Shown here piece after piece: positions 37,701 through 46,250 of a DNA stretch of 46,250 bases. The DNA is from Cryobacterium glucosi. GTDB taxonomy: Bacteria; Actinomycetota; Actinomycetes; Actinomycetales; Microbacteriaceae. Positions within the stretch are counted from its first letter, which is position 1. Each line of letters opens with the position of its first letter. The stretch lies in contig NZ_SOFS01000009.1 of NCBI RefSeq assembly GCF_004402235.1, forward strand, positions 1 to 46,250. Direction: 5' to 3'. Position numbers and translations under genes: made by a program. The notes under the pieces are model-generated. The model had not been told where the DNA came from, did no database searches, and saw only the letters and a list, made by a program, of their open reading frames with translations.

Positions 37701-39551
37701 ATGACCATCGCCCACTTCCGAGTCACATCCAGCGGAAGCGATTCCGACGACACTGCCGGTACCACGGATCCCAATCTCCAGTCCTGGGTGGATTCCATCG
37801 CCCGGCTGACCCAGCCGGACGAAGTTATCTGGTGCGACGGTTCGAGCCGGGAGGCCGACGAACTCTCCAAGCAGCTCGTCGCAGAGGGCAAGCTCATCAA
37901 GCTCAACCCCGAGTGGCGCCCGAACAGCTACCTCGCCCGGACGAGCCCGTCCGACGTCGCCAGGGTCGAAGACCGCACCTTCATCTGCTCGACGGACCCC
38001 GACGACGCGGGCCCCACCAACAACTGGGCCGACCCCGCAGCGATGAAAGACGAGCTGCGCGCCGTCTTCGCCGGCAGCATGCGCGGCCGCACGATGTACG
38101 TCGTGCCGTTCTCGATGGGCCCGCTCGGTGGCCCGATCTCCCAGCTGGGCGTCGAGATCACCGACTCACCATACGTCGTGCTCAACATGGGCATCATGAC
38201 CCGGATGGGCGACGCCGTGCTCGAGCTGATCGAGGCCGGAGCCCGATGGGTGCAAACCATCCACAGCGTCGGCTACCCCCTCACGGATGCCGCAGGCGAG
38301 ACCCGCCCGGACGTCACGTGGCCCTGCAACGACACCAAGTACATCGTGCAGTTCCCCGAGACCCGCGAGGTGTGGTCGTACGGCTCGGGCTACGGCGGCA
38401 ACGCGCTGCTCTCGAAGAAGTCCTTCGCCCTGCGGATCGCGTCGGTGATGGCCCGCGACGAGGGCTGGCTCGCCGAGCACATGCTCCTGATCAAGGTGAC
38501 CTCGCCGGAGGGTCGCGCCGTTCACCTCGCCGGCGCCTTCCCCTCCGCCTGCGGCAAGACCAACCTGTCGATGCTGCGCCCGACGATCCCCGGCTGGACG
38601 GTCGAGACGATCGGCGACGACATCGCCTGGCTCCGCCCCGGCCCCGACGGACGCCTCTGGGCGATCAACCCGGAGGCTGGCTTCTTCGGCGTCGCCCCCG
38701 GCACCGGCGTCGTCACGAACCCCACCGCGGTGCAGACCGTCTGGGGCAACACGATCTTCACGAACGTCGCCCTCCGCGACGACGGCGACGTCTGGTGGGA
38801 AGGCCTCACCGAGACGCCGCCGAGCCACCTGATCGACTGGCAGGGCAACGACTGGACGCCCTCGTCGCCGACGCCGGCCGCGCACCCCAACTCCCGCTTC
38901 ACGGTCGCCGCGGCGCAGTGCCCCTCGATCTCCGACGACTGGGAGGCCTTCGGCGGCGTCCCGATCGACGCGATCCTCTTCGGCGGGCGGCGCGCCACGA
39001 ACGTGCCCCTCGTCGCCCAGGCCCGCAGCTGGAAGCACGGCGTCTTCATGGGGGCGACGATCTCCTCAGAGAAGACCGCAGCAGCAGAGGGCACCGTCGG
39101 CGAACTCCGCCGCGACCCCTTCGCGATGCTCCCGTTCTGCGGCTACAACATGGCCGACTACTGGGCGCACTGGCTGAAGGTCGGCAAGGGCCTCGGCAGC
39201 CGCGCCCCCGAGATCTTCCAGGTCAACTGGTTCCGGAAGGGCGCGGACGGCAGCTTCCTCTGGCCCGGCTTCGGCGAGAACTCGCGGGTGATCGAGTGGA
39301 TCGTGCGCCGCATCGAAGGGTCGACGGATGCCGTCGACACCCCGATCGGACGCCTCCCCGCCGCGGGCGCCCTCGACCTCGCCGGTCTCGACCTCCCGGA
39401 GGAGACCGTGGAGCAGCTGTTCCACATCGACAAGACCAGCTGGCTCGCCGAGTGCGACCTCACCGAGGACTACTTCGCCCAGTTCGGCGACCGGGTCCCC
39501 GCTGCGTTGCTCGCCGAACTCTCGAGCGTGCGCTACCACCTCAAGGGGTAG
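37701..39551 (+). CDS. pckG: Phosphoenolpyruvate carboxykinase (GTP)
   Basis: 616 residues, full length for the GTP-dependent enzyme. Substrate-binding '[41 protein letters not shown]' is followed by the kinase-1 loop '[14 protein letters not shown]' with reactive C284 and K286, and the guanine-binding '[12 protein letters not shown]'-type block near the C-terminus ('[13 protein letters not shown]'). The conserved metal-binding 'IGDDIAWL' is present. It converts oxaloacetate and GTP to PEP, CO2 and GDP, the first step of gluconeogenesis. It is divergent from ramB, which may control it. A GC hairpin follows the stop. Confidence 0.97.
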   Translation: MTIAHFRVTSSGSDSDDTAGTTDPNLQSWVDSIARLTQPDEVIWCDGSSREADELSKQLVAEGKLIKLNPEWRPNSYLARTSPSDVARVEDRTFICSTDPDDAGPTNNWADPAAMKDELRAVFAGSMRGRTMYVVPFSMGPLGGPISQLGVEITDSPYVVLNMGIMTRMGDAVLELIEAGARWVQTIHSVGYPLTDAAGETRPDVTWPCNDTKYIVQFPETREVWSYGSGYGGNALLSKKSFALRIASVMARDEGWLAEHMLLIKVTSPEGRAVHLAGAFPSACGKTNLSMLRPTIPGWTVETIGDDIAWLRPGPDGRLWAINPEAGFFGVAPGTGVVTNPTAVQTVWGNTIFTNVALRDDGDVWWEGLTETPPSHLIDWQGNDWTPSSPTPAAHPNSRFTVAAAQCPSISDDWEAFGGVPIDAILFGGRRATNVPLVAQARSWKHGVFMGATISSEKTAAAEGTVGELRRDPFAMLPFCGYNMADYWAHWLKVGKGLGSRAPEIFQVNWFRKGADGSFLWPGFGENSRVIEWIVRRIEGSTDAVDTPIGRLPAAGALDLAGLDLPEETVEQLFHIDKTSWLAECDLTEDYFAQFGDRVPAALLAELSSVRYHLKG

Positions 39552-39552
39552 C

Positions 39553-39598
39553 GGCGGGCCGTGGGGGCCGGCCGGCGGCATCCGCTGCCCGGCCCGCC
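39553..39598. terminator. Bidirectional hairpin between pckG and TetR
   Basis: GGCGGGCCG (39553-39561) pairs with CGGCCCGCC (39590-39598), 9 bp, enclosing a GC-rich loop that can fold further. It lies between convergent gene ends. Confidence 0.6.
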
Positions 39599-39603
39599 CC
39601 GGC

Positions 39604-40176
39604 TCAGGGGGCGATGAGTTTGCGGGCGGCGGCGACCGCTGCGGCGCGGCGGCGCTCCCGCACGGATGCCTCCGGCGCGCTGCCCGGGGCGGGGAACACC
39701 CCGGGGGAGTGCACCCACGACGTCGCGTGCGAGAAGACGAGGGTGACGAGGTCTTCCGGATCCCAGCAGGGGTCGATGTCGCCCCGGGACTGGGCGGCGG
39801 CGATCGCGGCCGCCTCCGGGCCGTTGCGCCATTCCGAGGTCGTCGGCAGCAGCGCGGCGGCGCCCTCGAGCCTGGCCCAGTCGAGCATCCGCACGTGCTC
39901 GGGGTGCTCGACGACGTGGTCGAAGACCCGGCCGACGAAGCCGGGCAGGTCGTCCGTGTCCATCGGGATCGCGGCCATCACGTCGCGCCGGTTGACCTCG
40001 AGCACGGCGGTGAACAGGGCGCCCTTGTCGCCGAAGTATGCATAGAGGCGCTCCTTGCTCGCCTTCGCGGCCGTGGCGATGCGGTCGACGCGCGCGCCGG
40101 CCAGTCCGTACCGGGCGAACTCGGCCTGGGCCGCATCGAGAATTCGCTCGCGGGTCGCTTCACCGTCACTTCTCAT
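39604..40176 (-). CDS. TetR-family regulator next to an MFS exporter
   Basis: 190 residues from ATG 40176. Starts at 40188 (ATG) or 40203 (GTG) are also in frame, but the latter would place the start inside the operator. The TetR domain is 'RERILDAAQAEFARYGLAGARVDRIATAAKASKERLYAYFGDKGALF' (about residues 8-55). It reads away from the drug exporter gene across 57 bp that hold a near-perfect palindrome, the standard layout of a repressor controlling its own efflux pump. Confidence 0.9.
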   Translation of the reverse strand: MRSDGEATRERILDAAQAEFARYGLAGARVDRIATAAKASKERLYAYFGDKGALFTAVLEVNRRDVMAAIPMDTDDLPGFVGRVFDHVVEHPEHVRMLDWARLEGAAALLPTTSEWRNGPEAAAIAAAQSRGDIDPCWDPEDLVTLVFSHATSWVHSPGVFPAPGSAPEASVRERRRAAAVAAARKLIAP

Positions 40177-40197
40177 GACTAAGATCATACCTATCCC

Positions 40198-40213
40198 AAC
40201 CAACTAGTTCGTT
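40198..40213. promoter_or_regulatory. Operator-like palindrome AACCAACTAGTTCGTT
   Basis: A 16-bp inverted repeat with seven of eight base pairs matching, centred on AACTAGTT, in the gap between the TetR and MFS genes. It lies within about 22 bp of both starts, so binding would block both. Confidence 0.65.
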
Positions 40214-40233
40214 TGAATAGGATTTCTGTCTCG

Positions 40234-41724
40234 ATGAGTTCCCCCGCTCCTGCTCTCTCCGTCTCCTCCCCGCCCCTGTCCGATCCCGCAGCTCACCCGC
40301 GCCGCTGGTGGCTCCTCGCCGTGCTGGCACTGGCCCAGCTCATGGTCGTGCTCGACGGGACCATCGTCAACATCGCCCTGCCGAAGGCGCAGCTCGCCCT
40401 CGGCATGAGCGACGGCGACCGCACCTGGGTCGTCACGATCTACGCCCTCGCCTTCGGCTCGCTGCTGCTGCTCGGCGGCCGCATCGCGGACTACTGGGGC
40501 CGCAAGCGCTCCTTCCTCGTCGGGATGGCCGGCTTCGCGCTCGCATCCATGGTCGGCGGGCTCGCAGACACCACCACCCAGCTTCTGATCTCCCGCGGTC
40601 TGCAGGGTGCATTCGCCGCCCTGCTCGCCCCGGCCTCGCTTGCGATCCTCACGATCACTTTCCCCGGCGGCACGGACCGGATCAAGGCCTTCGCCGTCTA
40701 CGGCGCGATCGGTGGCGGCGGCGCGGCCGTCGGCCTCGTGCTCGGCGGGGTGCTCACCGAGTTCACCAGCTGGAACTGGTGCCTGCTCGTCAACGTGCCG
40801 ATCGCCCTCGTCGCGATCCTCGCCGCGATCCCGCTGATGCAGGAGAGCCGCGCGCACGGAAACACCCGCTATGACCTGCCCGGCGTGATCCTCATCGTCA
40901 CCGGCCTCGCCTCACTTGTCTACGGCTTCAGCCAGGCCGAGAACGGCTGGGGGCGGGTCGAGACGATCGGCTTCCTCGCCCTCGGCGTCGTGCTCCTCGT
41001 GGCCTTCGTCATCGTCGAGGCCCGGGCGACGAACCCGCTGCTGCCGCTCCGGGTCGTCACCGACCGGGTCCGCGGCGGCGCCTTCCTGGTTTCGCTGCTC
41101 ACCGGAGCGAGCCTCCTCGGCGGCCTGTTCTTCCTCACCCTGTACTTCCAGATCGTGCTCGGTTACTCGCCGCTGCGCTCCGGGCTCGCCTCGCTCCCGA
41201 TGACCGCGACCATCATGGTCTGCGCGACCGCGCTCTCCGGCATCCTGCCGAAGGTCGGCGTGCGCCTGCCCCTGACGATCGGCCCGGTCATCGCCGCCGC
41301 CGGGCTCGCCTGGTTGTCTTTCGTCACTGTCCAGGACGACTACGTGCTGCGAGTCCTGCCGGGTGTCATCCTGCTCGGCATCGGCCTCGCAGCCATCTTC
41401 GTACCGCTGCAGAACGTCGCCCTCGCCGGCATCGACGCGCACGACGCCGGTGTGGCCAGCGCCGCGGTGTCCGCGACGCAGCAGATCGGCGGGTCGATCG
41501 GCACCGCCCTGTTCACCGCCCTGTACACGGCCGCGATCTCGAGCTACCTGGCCTCGAACCCGGCGACGCCGACCGTTCAGCTCGACGCCTTCGTGAGCGG
41601 GTATTCGGTCGCGTTCCTCTGGGCTGCCGGGCTGATCCTGCTCGCCGCTCCGATCTCGTTCTTCATGATCAAGCACTCGAAGGCGGACCTGGTCGGTGCC
41701 CCCGAGATCGTGCACCTGGGCTGA
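40234..41724 (+). CDS. MFS multidrug efflux transporter, DHA2 (14-helix) family
   Basis: 496 residues from ATG 40234; a TTG at 40213 is an alternative start. Motif A follows helix 2 ('GGRIADYWGRKRSFLVG'), the helix 1 motif 'LVVLDGTIVNIALP' is the DHA2 signature (motif D1), and motif C-like 'AIGGGGAAVGLVLGGVLTEF' is seen in helix 5. Fourteen hydrophobic segments span the chain, with the last ('AFLWAAGLILLAAPISFFMI') near the end. It should pump drugs or toxic small molecules out using the proton gradient. The adjacent TetR gene and operator suggest induction by its substrate. Confidence 0.93.
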   Translation: MSSPAPALSVSSPPLSDPAAHPRRWWLLAVLALAQLMVVLDGTIVNIALPKAQLALGMSDGDRTWVVTIYALAFGSLLLLGGRIADYWGRKRSFLVGMAGFALASMVGGLADTTTQLLISRGLQGAFAALLAPASLAILTITFPGGTDRIKAFAVYGAIGGGGAAVGLVLGGVLTEFTSWNWCLLVNVPIALVAILAAIPLMQESRAHGNTRYDLPGVILIVTGLASLVYGFSQAENGWGRVETIGFLALGVVLLVAFVIVEARATNPLLPLRVVTDRVRGGAFLVSLLTGASLLGGLFFLTLYFQIVLGYSPLRSGLASLPMTATIMVCATALSGILPKVGVRLPLTIGPVIAAAGLAWLSFVTVQDDYVLRVLPGVILLGIGLAAIFVPLQNVALAGIDAHDAGVASAAVSATQQIGGSIGTALFTALYTAAISSYLASNPATPTVQLDAFVSGYSVAFLWAAGLILLAAPISFFMIKHSKADLVGAPEIVHLG

Positions 41725-41813
41725 CCGGGTCTGTGTGCCTCGCGCGTGCTCGGCGTCACCTGGACCGCGCGGGGCTAACCCAGGAGATCCGGCGGGATGC
41801 GCAGCCGGGGCCG

Positions 41814-41834
41814 CGGAACAGTGCGGCAGTTCCG
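41814..41834. promoter_or_regulatory. Inverted repeat CGGAAC-N9-GTTCCG upstream of the mannosidase
   Basis: Perfect 6-bp arms lie 45 bp before the predicted -10 box. ACCGGT, a common half of sugar-operon operators, lies just downstream. A candidate binding site; nothing else is recognisable in 41725-41890. Confidence 0.4.
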
Positions 41835-41878
41835 ACCAACCGGTGCGGAATTCCTGAGTTCGCCCCCGCGGGCGGTCG

Positions 41879-41884
41879 TAGGAT
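41879..41884 (+). promoter_or_regulatory. -10 box TAGGAT of a leaderless promoter
   Basis: TAGGAT ends 6 nt before ATG 41891, the same spacing as at 13434, 27384 and 28279. Confidence 0.55.
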
Positions 41885-41890
41885 GCTGGC

Positions 41891-44800
41891 ATGGACGACG
41901 AGGCCGCACTGATCCAGAAGCGCATCGACCGGTTCCTCCGCGAACGGCTGCGGCCGGCCGTGTACCGCGCGGTCGTGCCGCTGCAGGTCTCGGCCTGGGT
42001 GTCGGCGGCTCCGGTGACGGATGCCCCCGCGACCTTCGCCGAGGCCGTGCAGCAGTCCTACGCTCCGTTCGCCCCCGCCGAGGCATGGGGCCGCCCCTGG
42101 GCGACGGTCTGGTTCCACGTGACAGGCGTGATCCCCGCGGACTGGGCCGGGCAGCCCGGTACCCGGATCGAGGCCGTCGTCGACCTCGGCTTCACCGACA
42201 CGACGCCGGGGTTCCAGGCCGAGGGCATCGCCTGGACCGCAGGCGGTGCCGTGATCAAGGGGATCGCACCGCGCAACCGCTCCCTGCCGCTTGCGCCGCT
42301 GGTACCGCGACCGTTGGACGCAACGGGCGCCCCGGCATCCGTCGACTTCTACGTCGAGGCGGCCGCCAACCCCGACGTCACCGCGGGGTTCACGTTCGTG
42401 CCGACCCGGAACGGCGACCCGGCCACGGCCGGCACCGAACCGCTCTATCGGCTGCGACAGCTCGACCTCGCGCTCCGCGACGACGAGGTCTGGGAGTTAC
42501 TGCAGGACGTCCTCGCCCTCGACGGTCTCCGCCGTGCCCTGCCGCACGGGTCGACGCGCGCTGCCGGGATCCTGCGCGCCCTCGAGCGCTGCCTCGACGT
42601 GCTCGACCCGGATGATGTCTCCGGATCGGCCGCGCGAGGCCGGGCCGTGCTCGCCCCCGCGCTCGCGCAGCCCGCCGCCGCGAGCGCGCACCGGGTGCAC
42701 GCGGTCGGGCACGCCCACATCGACAGTGCCTGGCTCTGGCCGGTGCGGGAGACCGTGCGCAAGGTCGCCCGCACGTTCTCGAACGTGCTGGCCCTGGCCG
42801 GGGAGTATCCGGGATTCACCTTCGCCGCGTCATCCGCCCAGCAGTACGCCTGGCTCAAGGAGTACTACCCCGAGCTGTTCGAGCGGGTGCGCGCCCAGGT
42901 CGCCGCGGGTGCTTTCGTGCCCGTCGGGGGGATGTGGGTCGAGTCGGACACGAATATGCCCGGCGGGGAATCCCTGGCCAGGCAGTTCGTCGCCGGCAAA
43001 CGGTTCTTCCTCGCGGAGTTCGGGATCGAGCCGCTCGAGGTCTGGTTGCCGGACTCGTTCGGGTATTCCGCCGCGCTTCCGCAGATCATCGCGGCGGCGG
43101 GGTCGCGCTGGTTCCTCACCCAGAAGTCGTCCTGGAACGAGACGAACCCGATGCCGCACCATTCCTTCCGCTGGGAGGGCATCGACGGCACCCGCATCTT
43201 CACGCACTTCCCGCCCGTCGACACCTACAGCTCCGACCTCTCCGGCGCGGATCTCGCCCGTGCGGAGACCCAGTATTCCGAGAAGGGCATGGCCAATACC
43301 TCGCTCGTCCCCTTCGGCTGGGGCGACGGCGGGGGCGGCCCGACTGCAGAGATGATCGCCGCCGCCCGCCGGACCGCCTCGCTCGAAGGGTCACCGACGG
43401 TCGAGCTCTCCACCCCGCGACGGTTCTTCGAGGCCGCAGAGGCCGAGTACCCGGAGGCGCCGATCTGGTCGGGTGAGCTCTACCTCGAGTTCCACCGCGG
43501 TACATACACGTCGCAGGCCCGGACCAAACGCGGCAACCGGCGCAGCGAGCATCTGCTGCGGGAGGCCGAGCTCTGGGCCGCGACCGCGAGCATCCGCACC
43601 GGGGCCGCCTACCCGTATGACGCGCTCGAGCGGGCCTGGCAGACCGTGCTGCTCCAGCAGTTCCACGACATCCTGCCCGGTTCCTCGATCGACTGGGTGC
43701 ACCAGGAGGCCGAACGCCGCTACGCGGAGGTCGCTCGGGACCTCGGCGCGCTCGTCGCGGAATCCGTGACCGCACTCTGCGGCGCCGGCGACCGAACCGT
43801 GGCACTCAACGCGGGTCCATACGCCCTGTCCGGTGTGCCAGCCCTCGGCGCCGGTCCGGGCGCGACGGTCAGAAACGACGCGGGCCTAGCGGATGCCCCC
43901 GCGACCGTGGTCCGCACGGCGTCCGGCCTGCTCGTGCTCGCGAACGGCCTCGTCAGCGTCTTGATCGACGCCGACGGACTCCTCACCTCCCTGCGCGACC
44001 ACCGCGCCGACCGGGAACTCATCCCGTCCGGCAGCCGCGGCAACCGGCTGCTGCTGCACCGCGACACTCCCACCCAGTGGGACGCCTGGGACATCGACGC
44101 CCACTACAAGCGCACGACCGTTCCGCTCGACGCCGCCGTGTCCGTCGAGGTCGTCACCGACACGCCCGCCGAGGCCTGCGTGCGGGTGACGCGGGAGTTC
44201 GGCGGTTCCCGACTCGTGCAGGACATCACCCTCGCCGCCGGCTCCCCGGCGCTCGATCTCGCCTTCGACGTGGACTGGCACGAACGCCAGAAGCTCCTGA
44301 AGATCGAGTTCCCGTTCGACGTGCACGCCGAACGGGCCGCCTCGGAAATCCAGTTCGGGCACGTCTATCGCCCGACGCACGCGAACACCTCCTGGGACAC
44401 CGCCCGCTTCGAGACCTGCGCGCACCGCTGGGTGCACGTCGGCGAGCCCGGCTACGGGGTGGCGGTGGCCAACGATTCCACCTACGGCCACGACATGACC
44501 CGCACGACGGATGCCGCCGGCCGCGCCACGACGACGGTGCGGCTGTCGCTGCTGCGCGCGGCACTCTTCCCGGACCCCGAGGCCGACCAGGGCAGGCACG
44601 CCTTCCGGGTCTCGGTGCGACCGGGCGCGAGCATCGCGGACGCGATCACCGAGGGCTACCGGCTCAATCTCCCGCTGCGCACCGTGACCGGTGTCGCGAG
44701 CGACAGCATCGAATCGCTCCTCGAGGTCGACAACCCCGCCGTCGTGATCGAGGCGGTCAAACTCGCCGAAGACCGCAGCGGCGACCTGGTCGTGCGCATC

Positions 44801-45004
44801 TACGAGGCGCACGGGTCCCGGGCGCGTGCCCGGGTCATCCGCCGCTTCGAGGCAGCGGATGCCTACCCGACCGACCTGCTCGAACGCCGGCTGGCAGAAC
44901 CCGGCCTTCCGCTCGCGCAAGCGGGTCCGCTTCTCGACATCGAGCTGCGGCCGTTCCAGCTCGTCACCCTCCGCTACCCCCGACCGATTCGACGGAGTTC
45001 TTAG
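41891..45004 (+). CDS. Alpha-mannosidase (GH38)
   Basis: 1,037 residues, the usual length of bacterial GH38 enzymes. An N-terminal beta-rich region (1-270) precedes the catalytic domain (about 275-545), whose zinc and active-site motifs are 'AVGHAHIDSAWLWPVRETVRK', 'FVPVGGMWVESDTNMPGGES', the nucleophile Asp in 'VWLPDSFGYSAALPQI' and 'PFGWGDGGGGPTAEM'. A helical middle domain ('QFHDILPGSSIDWVHQEAERRY') and C-terminal beta domains follow. No signal peptide, so it works in the cytosol on imported mannosides. No transporter gene is adjacent. Its stop codon lies within the left arm of a terminator hairpin. Confidence 0.94.
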   Translation: MDDEAALIQKRIDRFLRERLRPAVYRAVVPLQVSAWVSAAPVTDAPATFAEAVQQSYAPFAPAEAWGRPWATVWFHVTGVIPADWAGQPGTRIEAVVDLGFTDTTPGFQAEGIAWTAGGAVIKGIAPRNRSLPLAPLVPRPLDATGAPASVDFYVEAAANPDVTAGFTFVPTRNGDPATAGTEPLYRLRQLDLALRDDEVWELLQDVLALDGLRRALPHGSTRAAGILRALERCLDVLDPDDVSGSAARGRAVLAPALAQPAAASAHRVHAVGHAHIDSAWLWPVRETVRKVARTFSNVLALAGEYPGFTFAASSAQQYAWLKEYYPELFERVRAQVAAGAFVPVGGMWVESDTNMPGGESLARQFVAGKRFFLAEFGIEPLEVWLPDSFGYSAALPQIIAAAGSRWFLTQKSSWNETNPMPHHSFRWEGIDGTRIFTHFPPVDTYSSDLSGADLARAETQYSEKGMANTSLVPFGWGDGGGGPTAEMIAAARRTASLEGSPTVELSTPRRFFEAAEAEYPEAPIWSGELYLEFHRGTYTSQARTKRGNRRSEHLLREAELWAATASIRTGAAYPYDALERAWQTVLLQQFHDILPGSSIDWVHQEAERRYAEVARDLGALVAESVTALCGAGDRTVALNAGPYALSGVPALGAGPGATVRNDAGLADAPATVVRTASGLLVLANGLVSVLIDADGLLTSLRDHRADRELIPSGSRGNRLLLHRDTPTQWDAWDIDAHYKRTTVPLDAAVSVEVVTDTPAEACVRVTREFGGSRLVQDITLAAGSPALDLAFDVDWHERQKLLKIEFPFDVHAERAASEIQFGHVYRPTHANTSWDTARFETCAHRWVHVGEPGYGVAVANDSTYGHDMTRTTDAAGRATTTVRLSLLRAALFPDPEADQGRHAFRVSVRPGASIADAITEGYRLNLPLRTVTGVASDSIESLLEVDNPAVVIEAVKLAEDRSGDLVVRIYEAHGSRARARVIRRFEAADAYPTDLLERRLAEPGLPLAQAGPLLDIELRPFQLVTLRYPRPIRRSS

Positions 45005-45060
45005 GGATCTCGGACCAAGACCGGCCTCCCACGTGGCGGAAGAGCAAGAACTCCGTCGAA
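44988..45060. terminator. Long-loop 15-bp hairpin between convergent genes
   Basis: TTCGACGGAGTTCTT (44988-45002) and its exact complement (45046-45060) enclose a 43-nt loop that contains a second small palindrome. The left arm includes the end of the mannosidase gene. Probably ends transcription from both sides. Confidence 0.65.
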
Positions 45061-45105
45061 TTCGTCAGGGGTCAGTGCGGGCACCGGGCGTGCGTCCCGG
45101 CGCGG

Positions 45106-46250
45106 TTAAACGAGCAGCTGGTGCTTGGCGAGCTCGCGATAGAGCGGCGTCGACACGACGAGCTCGGAGTGCGTCCCGGTCCCGATCACCTGGCCGTGGT
45201 CGAGCACCACGATCTGGTCGGAGTCGACGACGGTCGAGAGCCGGTGCGCGATCACGATGAGCGTGCGGTCGACGGCGACGGCATCGATCGCGGCCCGCAT
45301 CAACTGCTCGTTGACCCCGTCGAGGCTCGAGGTCGACTCGTCGAGCAGCAGAATCGGCGGCGCCGCGAGCAGCGCCCGCGCGATCGCGAGCCGCTGGCGC
45401 TCCCCGCCGGAGAGCATCACGCCGGATTCCCCGACGGCGGCGCCGAGCCCGGCCGGGTCGCGCTCGAGCACCTCGCCGAGGTTGACCGCGTGGAGTACGG
45501 CGATGCACTCCTCGTCGGTCGCATCCGGCGCCGAGAGCACGAGGTTGTCGCGCAGCGAGCCGGCGAGCACGGGGGCGTCCTGCTCGACGTAGCCGATCTG
45601 CGACCGCAGCGCCGTGCGATCCAGGGTGCGGATGTCCAGCCCACCCAGTCGGACGACGCCCGCGTTCGGGTCGTAGAACCGTTCGATGAGCGCCAGAATG
45701 GTGCTCTTCCCGGCGCCGGACGGGCCGACGAGGGCGGTGCGCAGTCCGCGCGGAGCGCTGAACGACACCCCGCGCAGCACGGGCCGCGGCTCGGACGGGT
45801 CAGCGGCCGGACCGGCGTCGACGTTGGGCGCACCGGTGTCATCCACCGACCCGAAAGCCGGGGCTGTGTGCGGACCGTCATCGGGCCCGGCAGCGGGCGA
45901 CGCAGGCGAATCGACCGAGGTCGCCGAAGCGGCTGAGGCGGGCGTATCGGGCGCATCGGGCGAAACGGGCGCGTCGGGCGCGGTAGCGGTGCCCGGGGCG
46001 TCGGTCGCGGAGTCGTCCGCGGCGGAAAGGCCGGGCACCTCGGCGTCGGAGGCCTGGTCCGGGGCGGCAAACGCCGTGGCCGCTGCGACCGCGGCGATCG
46101 ACACGGTGCCTGTGGCCGCCGCATATACCGCTGCGGTCATCGCGGCCGATGCCTCGGCGGCGGCCTCGGCAGAGGCGGCGGCGGTCGCGGCGGCCCTGGC
46201 GGACGCGTTCGCCGCGGCCGCGGACTCCGCGGCGAGGGCTGCGGCGGGCC
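45106..46250 (-). CDS. ABC exporter, ATPase end (cut by window edge)
   Basis: The frame is open to the window edge, so the membrane domain is outside. The nucleotide-binding domain has Walker A 'VGPSGAGKST', Q-loop 'YVEQDAPVL', signature 'LSGGERQR', Walker B 'ILLLDESTSSLD' and switch His 'IVIAHRLST', the pattern of fused exporter ATPases. The preceding part is odd: over 150 residues of Ala-rich, then Ala/Pro/Asp-rich sequence, reaching directly to 'PVLRGVSFSAPRG'. The strand and aromatic A-loop that normally precede this point ('dVSFxY') are not recognisable. It is either a very long divergent linker or a damaged domain boundary. The rest of the ATPase is intact. Confidence 0.88.
   Translation of the reverse strand, partial: PAAALAAESAAAANASARAAATAAASAEAAAEASAAMTAAVYAAATGTVSIAAVAAATAFAAPDQASDAEVPGLSAADDSATDAPGTATAPDAPVSPDAPDTPASAASATSVDSPASPAAGPDDGPHTAPAFGSVDDTGAPNVDAGPAADPSEPRPVLRGVSFSAPRGLRTALVGPSGAGKSTILALIERFYDPNAGVVRLGGLDIRTLDRTALRSQIGYVEQDAPVLAGSLRDNLVLSAPDATDEECIAVLHAVNLGEVLERDPAGLGAAVGESGVMLSGGERQRLAIARALLAAPPILLLDESTSSLDGVNEQLMRAAIDAVAVDRTLIVIAHRLSTVVDSDQIVVLDHGQVIGTGTHSELVVSTPLYRELAKHQLLV

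Noticed and set aside
37556..40045. 829-codon plus-strand frame overlapping pckG in another frame
   Set aside because: Arg/Pro-rich shadow of the PEP carboxykinase gene, running on through the convergent TetR gene.
1..46250. tRNA, rRNA, CRISPR array or prophage genes
   Set aside because: No cloverleaf-like sequence, regular spaced direct repeats, cas genes or phage structural genes were seen by eye.

Overview
This is a 46 kb chromosomal window from a high-GC Gram-positive bacterium. It is most likely an actinobacterium of the Microbacteriaceae type. The reasons are very high third-position GC, frequent 4-bp ATGA/GTGA gene overlaps, many start codons placed 6 nt after a TAGNNT -10 box (leaderless promoters), a RamB regulator, GTP-dependent PEP carboxykinase, class F sortase and an RskA-type anti-sigma factor. 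I see no tRNA, rRNA, CRISPR or prophage. Gene functions are read from motifs and remembered family resemblance; no database was searched.

Layout. (1) 1-3.2 kb: haem synthesis operon with the end of hemY, a radical SAM/SPASM gene in the slot where chdC/hemQ would be expected, and hemH. (2) 3.3-5 kb: a nucleoside hydrolase-like gene and a convergent TetR gene. (3) 5.1-8.4 kb: a decayed locus. A solute-binding lipoprotein gene carries a 1-nt frameshift, is split by an intact IS481-family element (with target duplication) and then ends at a junction where it is fused tail to tail with a GH78 rhamnosidase gene that has lost its catalytic half. (4) 8.6-10.7 kb: YtrA-type GntR regulator, ABC ATPase and membrane subunit, with a clear operator. 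(5) 10.8-14.4 kb: two PLP enzymes of sulfur amino-acid metabolism and a Gfo/Idh/MocA oxidoreductase. (6) 14.5-21.3 kb: two tandem GGDEF-EAL membrane proteins, a PBP4-type D,D-carboxypeptidase and nicotinamidase. (7) 21.5-25.8 kb: a surface-protein module of two secreted DUF4397 proteins, class F sortase, ECF sigma factor and RskA-like anti-sigma factor. (8) 25.9-30.3 kb: succinate-semialdehyde dehydrogenase, SpoU RNA methylase, thiolase and SDR dehydrogenase. (9) 30.3-35.1 kb: an unrecognised alanine-rich coiled-coil protein, then agmatine deiminase and N-carbamoylputrescine amidase with a divergent TetR. (10) 35.2-41.7 kb: a fragment of a cation exchanger, an orphan encapsulated-ferritin-like protein, RamB, PEP carboxykinase, and a TetR/MFS efflux pair. 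(11) 41.9-46.25 kb: GH38 alpha-mannosidase and the ATPase end of an ABC exporter running off the window.

Most noteworthy: the radical SAM protein in the decarboxylase slot of the haem operon; the double 3' truncation junction; an IS481 leader whose two interleaved inverted repeats include the transposase ribosome binding site; the DUF4397/sortase/sigma module; the orphan encapsulated ferritin next to a truncated exchanger; and the alanine-rich protein of unknown role.
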